A stretch of DNA of 64,000 bases from Posidonia oceanica (taxonomy: Eukaryota > Streptophyta > Magnoliopsida > Alismatales > Posidoniaceae). Below, in pieces: positions 10,316 to 19,552 of the stretch. The stretch is from positions 12,108,001-12,172,000 of the forward strand of contig JAZBRS010000049.1 in NCBI GenBank assembly GCA_037176725.1, read 5' to 3'. The notes beneath the pieces are model-generated. The model did not search any database, was not told where the DNA came from, and saw only the letters and a program-made list of their open reading frames with translations. The position numbers were made by a program, and so were the translations under genes. Position 1 is the stretch's first letter. Every line of letters begins with the position of its first letter.

Positions 10316-12129
10316 CTGTCAGCAACCTCAGGATGGAGGTGCTGGGTCCGCTCCTATGTTGTTGGCACTGTCGGTGGGGTCTACTGGGATGACTGGCGAC
10401 GCTGTAGGGTCTGTTGATGGCAGTGTCGGGAGCACTAGGGCTGCTAGAGCTGTTGATGGCGGTGCTGGGAGCATTGGAGCTGCCGGGGTTGAAGGAGATA
10501 CTGACCTGGATGGTGCTGGGATGGGGTTTGTTGGTGATGCTACTGCTGCATCTTCGAGCATCCCGTGGGCGAGCTGGGAAAGATGAGAAGAGGAGGTTGC
10601 GCCGATGGGATCGGAAGGATCCACCGAGGCGAAGTTGGACTTAGAGAGGCAGGAGTGAAGGAGAAGACCCCTAAGGTTCCGATATCTTCGAAGCCTACAG
10701 GCTCGGAGGAGGAAGGGTCGGCTACACTAGGGTGTGCTGGTGCGAGTGCAGGTGTGTGTGCAGGTGTCGATGCAGGTGCTACCTCCTGCACGGCAACGCT
10801 GATGACCTTGCGGTCGATCAGGCCCTGGACAGCATCCCGTAAAGTGATGCAGTCATCCGTCGAGTGCCCCGAGGCTCGATGGAAGCTGCAGAACTGATCT
10901 GTGTTATGCCCCGCGGAGGGGGATTCGGTGATGGACGAACAACCGGGAGTCTCAGGAGTGACTCAACTTGGGGGAAGATGACACTCAGTGGTTCAGCCAG
11001 AGTGGTGTAATCACACTCGGCATGACGAGGTCGTCTTTGCCCCGGTTGGAGTCCTTGCCGAGTTGGTGCAACGTGATGCACTGGCTCGACGGTGGTAGTG
11101 TGTGCAAGATCATGTGCGTAATCTAGCTGAATAGAGTCTGGCTGACTCGTTGCATTGGCAGGCTCTATGGAGACTTGACGTATGCGACGGCGTGCTGTTT
11201 GGAGTAGCCGAGGGCGGAGTCACTGTTGTTGCTGCTGCCGCGGTGATTGTTGCTGGAGTTGTTGTTGGCCTGCCTAGCCATTGCAGCAAGTGCGGGGAAA
11301 TTCCCACTTCGCAGTGAGCTTTCAACGCGGGCACCAACTCTAATCAGCGATGTGTAACTAGTGACTGGTTGGATGGATAGCAGGGCTCTAGTCGCTGACT
11401 GCGCACCTTTGATGATCACCTCGATAGATTCCTCGTTAGAGGGTCTATCTCTGACCTGGACGGCTATGGAACGCCAGCGACCAACATACTCCCCGAATGG
11501 CTCATGGGGCCTCTGCCGGATGCCGACAAGATCCTCTTGCTTGGGAACCAGGTCGAGGTTGAAGGAGCATTGCTCAACAAATGCCTAGGAAAGATCCTTC
11601 CAAGTCTGGATCGCGGCGATGTCAAGGGAAGTGAACCACTTGAGCACGAGGCCGGTCAGGCTCTTCTGGAACAAACGGATCAGGAGCCTGTCGTCAGCCT
11701 GAAGCTAAGTAAGGTCTCCGTAGTATGCCCTCAGATGCGAAATAGGGCAGCCTCTACCATTATATTTGTTGAAGTCTGGGATTTGGAATTTCGGTGGGAG
11801 TACCGCCTTTGGGAAATAGCAGAGGTCCCCGAATTGGTAGGACTGGCAGTCCGTGCCTTGCACTTGACGTAGTGCTCTTTCTAGATCACCCACCTTGGTG
11901 AGGAGGGCGTCTGAAGTTGCTGCTGGCAATGGTTGTGCAGCTGAGGTAGGGACAGCGTATGCCATATGAGTCGTGCGAAAGCGCTCCTCCGGATCCACCA
12001 TCACGCCACCTGGTGTTGAGGCGTGAGGGCCAGCATACCCGTGCAGGGGTGAAAAGTGTTGTTGCATGCATGTTGGGGTCTGAACCTGATGCAAAGGGGA
12101 TGAATAGATAGTATGCTGTGCAGTGTAAG
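10316..12129 (-). pseudogene. Gag remnant of element D
   Basis: On the minus strand the frame from 12129 downwards encodes a Ty3/gypsy gag: a spacer rich in P, H and A, then residues aligning with elements A and B (KYNGRGCPISHLRAYYGDL, about 11760-11710), the WFTSLD helix region and PFGEYVGRWR (about 11490). Further on lie a retrotransposon-type RVESSLRSGNFPALA segment and a remnant of the C-x2-H-x4-H-x4-C knuckle near 10900. It is broken by in-frame TAG codons at 11705-11707, 11585-11587 and 11165-11167 and by at least one frameshift near the knuckle (10900-10960). The first two TAGs replace CAG seen in A and B. The N-terminus is removed by the copia LTR at 12130. The A/P/S-rich tail to about 10330 may belong to it in another frame. 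Gag would form the cytoplasmic particle; this copy cannot encode a full protein. Confidence 0.75.
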
Positions 12130-13281
12130 TGTTGGATCAAATGGCTTCTCTAGAGGGGTGGTGAATAGAGATTAAGCTAATATATGTTTACTATTTTCAC
12201 TTTTAAATATAAACAAGTGAATCTCAAGTTGATCTAAATAATCAAAGCATACACAGAAAGAGGAAGAGAGATAATGAATCAATAGAACAACAAGTTATAG
12301 TGGTTCGGCCAAATCCCGGCCTAGTCCACTCTCTCAAGATCACCTTGAGATTCCTTAATCTTTAAACCAAAAGACACACTTACTTGTTTGTTGAAAATTC
12401 CCTTCAACAAATCCTTGTAACGTCCTGTTGCCCCTTCTCCAACCCGGAGAAGACAATCCTTGCTGAATTGTATAGTTACAGAATGTACCCTCTTTTTGCC
12501 AAGCATAGAAGTAGAGATTCAGTGTAGTTGCTCGAGGAGGTTTGGAAAGCTCTTGAAGATGGAAATGAAGCTCTTAGCACTTGTATGAGATCTAGTATAT
12601 GTGGAGTATCAAGGTGTCCCATTAGAGGTCCAATATGGGTCCTATTTATAGGAGAAAACCCAACCCAAGTGTGTCTCTAACGTCTAGAAAATCTTCTCCA
12701 ATGTTCTGAGATGGCTAGTTAAACGGAGCGCCGAAATTCATCGGAATGCTGTTTGAACACGCAGCTTTTCCAACTCACGACCAAAACGGAGCGCCGTTCT
12801 GGACTAGAGTGCCGTTCAGTGTCACTCTTCAACAGGGTGCCGTTTTGGCACGATTCTTCTCAGCTTAAGTCCAACTCTTTGCGGCCATTACTGTTGAGCC
12901 CATTACCAGAACGGAACGCCGTTCTAAAACGGTGTGCCGTTTAGGGACTTTGATGCACATTCTGTTTAGATATCTTATATACCTAATTTCTATACAATTG
13001 AGCTATCTCATAAGATCATTTGACAACTTTACAATCTTTTACAAACAGTCATAAGTAAATTTACAACATTTATAACCAGATTGTATACACACTGATTTTC
13101 TATCCTTCAGCATATATTTCAGTCTTCTTGGATGCTCTGAATATGATTGTAATCACTTTGTTCTTCCTTTGCATCGCATATTGAATCATGCTATATCATT
13201 CTCAAATAATCATGTTAAGCATATAAAATCATATCACAATTATCATCAAAATAAAATATACATTTGGAGTACTTTCCAACA
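12130..13281 (-). mobile_element. Ty1/copia (SIRE/Maximus-type) 3' LTR
   Basis: The LTR is bounded by inverted termini TGTTGGA (12130) and TCCAACA (13281). Read on the minus strand it begins TGTTGGAAAGTACTCC, directly after a purine tract AAAAAAGGAGGAGAT, which makes it a minus-strand 3' LTR. Sequence such as GGTTCGGCCAAATCCCGGCC near 12302 and the AGGGGTGGTGAATAG start are familiar from plant copia LTRs. It interrupts the gag of element D. Its 5' LTR and pol genes are not in the window. Confidence 0.85.
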
Positions 13282-13987
13282 ATCTCCTCCTTTTTTATGA
13301 TGACAAAAATTACAACTTATATGCTCCCCCTATCAATATGCATACTAAAATATGTTAGACACCAAGTGTTAACTCTATTATGTATGCTCCCCCTTTTTTT
13401 TTATAGTATGTGCATAGTATAATAATTAACATTAAACCGCTCATATATGTCCTTAACTAACATTAAACCGTTCATATCATATTATCATTTATATGCAAAG
13501 TGATTCATAGCATATATATTTCATAGCATATCCTTAATTCTCCCCCTTTTTTGTCATAAACAAAAATAAGCATACTATAATTACCCAAAATCAATTTTGT
13601 TCAAAAACGACCATATGAAGCACAACATCAAAATATTTTTTTGGAGAAATAGGTTTATTAAGATCATAGTAGATTTTTTATAATTAAAATCATAGTTATA
13701 GATCTAGATTCTAGAATGTGGTCATACTAGAATCATTAGTGATGCCAATATATTTAAAACAAGATTAGTATATGTACCAAATATTATACTAATACCATTC
13801 AAGTAATAGATACCAACTAAAAAGATATTCAATTTTAAAACTTATGATAGACACTATTCATTAAGCTCCCCCTCACTTCAAGCATATAAACTTATAGACC
13901 TTTAAATGTAGAAAATCATCTTAAGAGATGCCAATAGTAAGGATTTTGAATATACCAAACTTTTAGAATACTCATTATGTTTCCTTT
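13282..13987 (-). mobile_element. 3' internal remnant of the copia element, with several polypurine-like tracts
   Basis: This AT-rich stretch continues the copia element upstream (minus sense) of its 3' LTR. It contains no usable open frame. The + strand shows repeated CTCCCCCT-type tracts at about 13285, 13325, 13388, 13542 and 13866, i.e. purine tracts on the element's sense strand. It is cut at 13987 by another LTR start. Confidence 0.65.
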
Positions 13988-14058
13988 GTAGACACCCCAT
14001 TTTGACAGCCATTTAGCGGATTTCACTTGGAGGAAAGAGCTCAGAAGCGGTAGACCCC
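13988..14058 (+). mobile_element. 71-bp LTR start of the D-type family
   Basis: TGTAGACACCCCATTTTGAC starts here and the following bases align with the start of LTR D read on the minus strand (rev-comp of 2765-2834). The fragment is on the + strand, so it is not D's own 5' LTR. It is truncated at 14058, where LTR A starts, so A probably inserted into this older LTR. The right-hand remainder is not in the window. Confidence 0.65.
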
Positions 14059-15544
14059 TGTTGACACCCCATTTTGGGAGGTTGAACCAATTGGAACCCT
14101 CTAGTGGCTTCTGGATCCAAATCTAGGTCCAAACCTAAACATTCCTTTCATCATTCTTTTCAAAACAAGCCCAAACTTAACCTAGAATTACACCTCTCTC
14201 CCAAGCCCAAAAACTATCCAAAAACCATAGGAAAACTCACCATTCCCAACTTAGCAAACTTACCCAAAAAACCCTCAAAATTTCAAACCAAAACCACTCC
14301 CAAAAACCCTAGAAATCCTAGGTAAAACTACCCATTTTCTACACCTCAAAACCCTTCCAAAACTTTCCCAAAATCAAACCCAAACCCTAGGTCCAATAGT
14401 AGAGACCCTAGGCCACACACTCGCCAATTTTCATCTCTTTTCTAAACCTCTAACCCCTTCATTTCACCAAATTATCCTTTTCTTTCTCCTAGATTATTCT
14501 TTTCTCTCTCCTCTCTCTCTCTCCTGATTATCCTCCTTCTTTTCACCCCCTTCTCTCCCTTCTTCTTGCCTGGCTGTGGGCCCTCCTTGTGCATCTATCT
14601 CTTCTAAATCTTATTTGTATTTTTATCTTATTTTTAGCATTTTCTTTGGCTTTCTAAAAATTATTTCCTTTCAACTCTTCCTTTTCCTCTTTACTTCTTC
14701 ATTTCTCCTTTTCCTTCTTCCTTTTTCTTTTCCTCTCTTCTACTAAATCCCTAAAAAACCCTTAAAAACCTCTAAAACTCTGAAACAAAAGGAAAACAAA
14801 CCAAAACCCTAAGAAAAATAATTAAAAACATTAAACAAACAACAAAAAACAAAAACCTAACTAAATCTAACTAAAACTAAAAACTAAGAATGCAAACTTA
14901 AAAAATGCAAAACAAACAAAAAGAAAATGCTGTAAAATTAAGGAAAAAACCAAAATGTAATCAAAACAAGCAAAGGTAAAAACCCTACTAAAAAAAACAA
15001 CCAAAAACAAATCCTAAAAGGAAAGAAAACAATTAAAAAATGCTAAGGCAAGTAATTAAGAAGGAAAAAAAAAATTTAACTTAACAATCCTAAAAAGAAA
15101 CAATTTGAAAACCTAATTAAAAAGAAAAAACAAACAATCAAAAATTAAAAAACACTTAATTAAAAAAAACTTAACTAAAAAAATATATTAAAAGAACTTA
15201 ACAAACAAAATAAAAAACAAATCAAAGAAGACTTAAGGAAAAGACTAAAATAAAAAAAAAAAATCAAAAACTCACCCAAATTAATTTAAAAACTATCTTA
15301 AAAAAAATCCTAATTAACATCCCAAATACTTAACAAGAAAAACATAATTAAACAACAATTTAAAAAACTTAACAAACATTTAAACAAAATCAAAAACAAT
15401 TTAAAGAAAAGAAAACCCTAAAAACCCTAATCAAAACTAAATCTCTTTAATCCTAATTAACTAATTAAAAAACGACCATTTAAAAACCTAATCTAAAATC
15501 CTAACTTAGACACAACCACTCTAAAAACATTTTCAAAACTTTCC

Positions 15545-15850
15545 CATTTTTATTTTTATTTTTATTTTATTTTAACTATTCTTCCTCTCCTTCCTTCCCC
15601 TTTCTTCCTTTCTATTTATTTTTCTTTCTTTTTTCCAGGGCCCGGTCCGGCCCGTTCCCACCTAATCCACCTCTCCCTCCTTCCTTCTTTCTTTCTTTTT
15701 CTTTTTCCTTCGCGCACAAGGCCCGGCCCACGCCCACAGCCTCCTCCTTCCTCCCTCCTTCTTCTTCTTCTTCTTCTTCCTCAGTTCTCCTTCTTCTTCC
15801 CGCCAGCAACTTCCTCCTCTTCAAAAATTCAATTTCTTTCTTCCCTCTCG
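15545..15850 (+). promoter_or_regulatory. Possible core promoter region of LTR A
   Basis: TTTTTATTTTTATTTTATTT (about 15548-15575) is followed by ~250 bp of CT-rich sequence and then C/G-rich sequence. The same order (A/T-rich box, long pyrimidine tract on the sense strand, GC-rich part) recurs in LTRs B, C and E. This would suit a TATA-like element and plant pyrimidine patch near the transcription start, but no start site can be read from sequence alone. Confidence 0.3.
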
Positions 15851-16809
15851 ATCACCTCACCTCCAGCTCATCTCCTCCTCTCTCAGCTCTCAACGGCTTC
15901 TCCGGGGGCATTAATTGCCTGTCGTCCTCGTTCTGCTGCAGCTGCAACCCGTGCCGGTGGATTCAAATCCACAGCCCGCGCTTCACTCCTCTTCATGCCC
16001 CCTGATAAAGCCAGCTGCCAACTCCCTCTCCAGGCCTCCACCGACCCACCTTAGCATCCAGTCACCTTCACCCAACAACCAACAAGTCGCCGGCGTCTTC
16101 CAAATGAATCAGAGAGCCACAGTCCACCTTACCCACCACCTGCTGCCTTCTGTGCACCCATAGAAGCCAAATCCCGTGCCGGTCTTCGAAGCTTCGTTCC
16201 AGACATCCGGGAAGCACCGGAGCACATCACTGAGTGGATCCGGACGCTCCCGAGCCGTCGATAGCACCTGCAACCACTAGACGACCTCCGCCTGCAAGCA
16301 CTGAAGCCACCTACGTCGGGTGGACATCCCAGCCAGTAGAAAAGGTACCGCTTCTTCCCCTTAACCTAATTTTCGTTCCAGCATGCTTTTCCACCCCTCA
16401 GATTGGTGTCATCCTCCCTCTTTTGCCGGGTCAGCACCGCCGCTGACCTGTCTTCTCCGGCGAGCTTGACACTCGCCTCGCCGCGTTTGTGAGCAGAACA
16501 CCGCTCCGTCGATCGCCTGCGAACCGCACAATCCCTAGCAAGACTCCGGTGGCCTCAGATCGCCCTGAAGACATGCCGATCGTCTTCCCTGCCTCCGAGC
16601 AAGTCTGTAGAGCTCCGTCCAGCTCTCCGGCCTGCTCCAGGCAGCACCAAGCCACGCCGACGCTGCTCCGAGGTCCGCCAGTCTTCGGTGAAGGTCGCCC
16701 GCCGTCCCTTGCCTCACCAGCATCCCTCTGCCTCCCTCGACGGCTGCTGATAGCTACTGCTATTGTGGTCGTCGTTCTGCGAGTTTTACTGTAGCTTTAT
16801 TTTTCCCTT

Positions 16810-17760
16810 GCTTTGATAATTTGCCATAAATTGCATTTTCAGCTTCTATTTTTAGTTTATTGCATTCCAGTCCTGCCATCGTTTTAGATTCATTTAATTC
16901 TGAATTTAAATCTTATTAAATTGCATGAAAAACTTAAAAAACTAATTAATTGCATGTTAGTCCTTCTACTGTGTTTTCTTTTTAAATTTATTTTAGTTCA
17001 GGCCCTGTAGTTTCTTATTTTTGCACTTCAGTCCTTTAGTTGTTAATCTGGTTTAATATTCCAATTTTACCTTAGTAAGTTGCATTTTTTATCCTGTACT
17101 TCTCGTTATTTGCATTTTAGTCCTCTGATTTGTTAATTAATGCATTCATTTTTCATCTTTTCTTACTGCATTGCATTATTTCCCCCATACATTTTAATTT
17201 TTGCATATAGATCCTCCATATTCATGCACAGCATCTGTTTTTTGCATTTTTTCCTTATAAAATTGCATTTTAGACCTTGCATGTTTTAAAATTGCACATA
17301 GGTCCTCTACATGTTTATAAACTCATTTAAATGCATTTTTTCCTTACAAAAATTACATTTTAGACCCTGCATATTTAAAAATTGCACATAGGTCCTCTGT
17401 TTGCATTCACAGACCATTTAAGACCACATTTTTGCTTATAAAATTGCATTTCAACCCCTGCTTGTTTCAAAATTGCACGTTAATCCTCCACATGATTTCA
17501 AAACTTACTCTAATGCATGTTTATCTTATAAAATTGCATTTTAAACCCTGCATTTTGCAAAATTGCACTCAGACCCTCCAGTTTTCAAAAATCTTGCATA
17601 TAAGCCCCTAATTTTTCAAAAACCTTGCATTTAGGTCCCACTTTTTCAAAATTTGCACATAAGCTCCCAAGTTTTCTGAAAAGTCATTCTTAGGTCCTTT
17701 TTTTTTTGCATTCCTGCATGCATTGCACTCATGCATCTTTGCATTTGGCATTCTTACACA
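16810..17760 (+). repeat. Degenerate word array TGCA(T/C)(T/A)TAGGTCC in LTR A
   Basis: The words GCATTTTAGTCC, GCACATAGGTCC, GCATTTAGGTCC and GCATATAAGCCCC recur about every 40-60 bp for ~900 bp. The same words (reverse-complemented as GGACCTATATGCAA) fill 23940-24900 and 45720-46690 in the LTRs of B and 54760-55560 in C, and on the + strand 5330-6330 in E. Confidence 0.7.
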
Positions 17761-18457
17761 CACTTGAGCACACTTAGCTCCCATTTACATGGGAGGACCC
17801 GTTTTGCACACCCCTAGGACCTCCTGTACACCTAGATCCATTATTCTCCATTGTTCTGGCCCCTCTGCCTTGAAGCTAGGATATCTCTTGATCTGGCCGT
17901 CGGATCTTCTCAACTAAGCTACCTGGACGACCTCGGCGGAGCGCTCTTCAACATGGACCAAGCAATTCTCAGATCAGGCTTCAGGTTTCCAAGGTAAGTC
18001 CTTCTGAACCCCTGCACAACATTCATTTGCACCCCATTTGCATTGCAAGCATTGTTTTTGCTTTCTAATTTCTCGAGCATGTAGATTAGGACTCCCTCTT
18101 CCTGTCTATCAACTCTATCTCCCCTTTTCGCGTACTCTCAGTGCCTTGTGTTGTGTTTCCCCTAGATTCACCACTAATTGTAACTTTCTTCCCCCTTTTC
18201 CACGATTCGATTGCATCGCGAGATTTTGGCAGTGCGCGAGACTTATTGTAGGACACTTTGGTGGGAAATGGTCACAGAATAGTGGTAATCCTCCCACTTG
18301 CTTTCCTTCCCCTTTGTAGGTCTTCACACCTACATTGCGTGGTCTTTAAGCGGTGCTCGTTCTTACACTTGCATCGTTTGCCTCCCCTTTGCTTCTCTTG
18401 TCTCCTCTTTGCATCTGCATTTGCATGGCTTTATCGATGTTTTATTTCACCTGCTTT

Positions 18458-18840
18458 GGCACCGTTTTGCGTGCCCGCTCTGTCTTTGGCACTGTTTTGC
18501 ATGCCCGCTCTGTCTTTGGCACCGTTTTACGTGCCTGCTTTGCTTTTCCGCACTATTTTACATGCCGCTCTTGTTTCTTGCACCGTTTTACGTGCTGGCT
18601 TTGCTTTTTCGCACTGTTTTGCGTGCTCGCTGTCTTTGGCACTGTTTTGCGTGCCCGCTTTGCTTTTACGCACCGTTTTGCATGCCGCTCTTGTTTCTTG
18701 CACCGTTTTGCATGCTGGCTTTGTTTTTCGCATCGTTTTACGTGCCGCTCTGTCTTTTGCACCGTTTTGCGTATCGATCTTGTTTTCTTGCACCGTTTCG
18801 TGTGCTGCTTCCGTTTCTCGCATCGTTTCGCGTGTTTTAT
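18458..18840 (+). repeat. 30-bp minisatellite in LTR A
   Basis: About twelve units have the consensus GGCACCGTTTTGCGTGCCCG followed by CTxTGTxTTT. Period is close to 30 bp. Being a multiple of three, the array stays open in several frames on both strands, which creates spurious long ORFs rich in C, F, R and L. Confidence 0.9.
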
Positions 18841-19135
18841 GCTGTTTCCTCTTGCATGTCGCCCACATTGTTTGGTTTTACCACCGTTTTACTTTTTCGC
18901 TTGCATTTGCATATATGGCAGTGATGCTTACTGCCTAGAGTTCTCACGAGCCAGGTTTCGACTGGTTCGGAACACAGACAGCGTTGCTGAGCACTTAGAC
19001 TACACGTTTACTTTCCTGCATTGCATCCCATCACTTAGAGCACACCTTTGAGCATTCACATAGGCATTCATTGGCATTTAGGCATTCAAACCTGCATTCT
19101 CCTGCGTATGCGAGCGTAAGCCTAGAAAGACTGAT

Positions 19136-19195
19136 TCTCGAGCGTGTCGGGGGTGCCTAACACCTTCCCCGCAAGTAACAGGAGTCCTTGCCCAG
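19136..19195 (+). promoter_or_regulatory. Highly conserved LTR block with hairpin GGTGCCTAACACC
   Basis: GGGGTGCCTAACACCTTCCC and its flanks are nearly unchanged in every LTR end of the window: about 355 (G), 7225 (E), 19150 (A), 22605 and 44360 (B, minus), 53135 (C, minus). GGTG-CCTAA-CACC forms a stem, extended by GGGG/CCCC. Neighbouring LTR sequence is much more variable. I know this word as common in plant Ogre-like LTRs; its role is unknown to me. Confidence 0.6.
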
Positions 19196-19357
19196 TCTTT
19201 TGGCCCGTAATGACCATATTGCCCTTATCCTAGGCATGAGTCATCTCATTTGCATTTGTTTTCCTTCGCATTGCTTTGCATTGCACCCTTTGCTTGGTTT
19301 TGCGTGTTAACTCGCGCATTTCCCCTAGTTTTCCTTGTCTCTCGATAATAGACACGG

Positions 19358-19368
19358 TGGCGACTCTG
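19358..19368 (+). promoter_or_regulatory. PBS-like word TGGCGACTCTG inside LTR A
   Basis: The 11 bases equal the first 11 bases of A's own PBS 177 bp downstream and match the tRNA-Arg 3' end. Equivalent words are at 47-57, 539-549, 7403-7413 (one mismatch), 22387-22397 (-), 44142-44152 (-) and 52914-52924 (-). Confidence 0.75.
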
Positions 19369-19534
19369 AATTGTCTTATCTTCTTCTTTTCTTATCTTTT
19401 CTCCTCTGTTTTAAGTGTTTTCGAGTTGAGCCCTCCTCCTCGGACATAGCCACTTATAGTGAGCTTGATTCCGATCGGTGCACGCGAGCTTCTAGAAGTG
19501 TGCATGAACGATCTGAACATCGGGATAACTACAG

Positions 19535-19552
19535 TGGCGACTCTGCTGGGGA
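19535..19552 (+). promoter_or_regulatory. Primer-binding site of A (tRNA-Arg)
   Basis: TGGCGACTCTGCTGGGGA lies one base after the LTR end. It matches TGGCGACTCCGCTGGGG, the complement of the 3' end (with CCA) of plant tRNA-Arg(ACG), with one mismatch. Arg-tRNA priming is typical of the Ogre group. The site starts minus-strand DNA synthesis. Confidence 0.85.

Larger units (their letters stand above)
2835..12129 (-). mobile_element. Internal region of element D, pol-less Tat/Ogre-like element, interrupted by LTR E
   Basis: Read on the minus strand, D shows a gag remnant (12129 to about 10316), a long non-coding stretch, hairpin-type tandem repeats (about 7765-8710), ~250-bp tandem repeats and a polypurine tract followed by the 3' LTR. 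I find no protease, RT, RNase H or integrase motif on either strand, so D looks like a deleted or non-autonomous copy. LTR E (3820-7527) was inserted later into its 250-bp repeats. The gag end is cut at 12129 by a copia LTR, and no 5' LTR or PBS of D is visible. Confidence 0.7.
14059..19533 (+). mobile_element. 5' LTR of element A (5.5 kb)
   Basis: The LTR starts TGTTGACACCCC and ends GATAACTACA, with one base before the PBS. Its parts in order: AT-rich section; A-rich section 14750-15540; T/A-rich and pyrimidine-rich segment 15545-15850; C/G-rich segment 15850-16790; TGCATTTTAGTCC-type word array 16810-17760; donor-like AAGGTAAGTCC at 17991; ~30-bp minisatellite 18458-18840; conserved GTGCCTAACACC block at about 19150; and PBS-like TGGCGACTCTG at 19358. 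Long open frames within the minisatellite reflect a 30-bp period and are not genes. Confidence 0.9.

Noticed and set aside
13988..14058. D's own 5' LTR
   Set aside because: The fragment is on the + strand while D is on the minus strand, so it belongs to another element of the same family.
18258..19051. Overlapping long + strand frames (208-232 codons) with hydrophobic, cysteine-rich peptides
   Set aside because: They lie across the 30-bp LTR minisatellite, which keeps several frames open at once.
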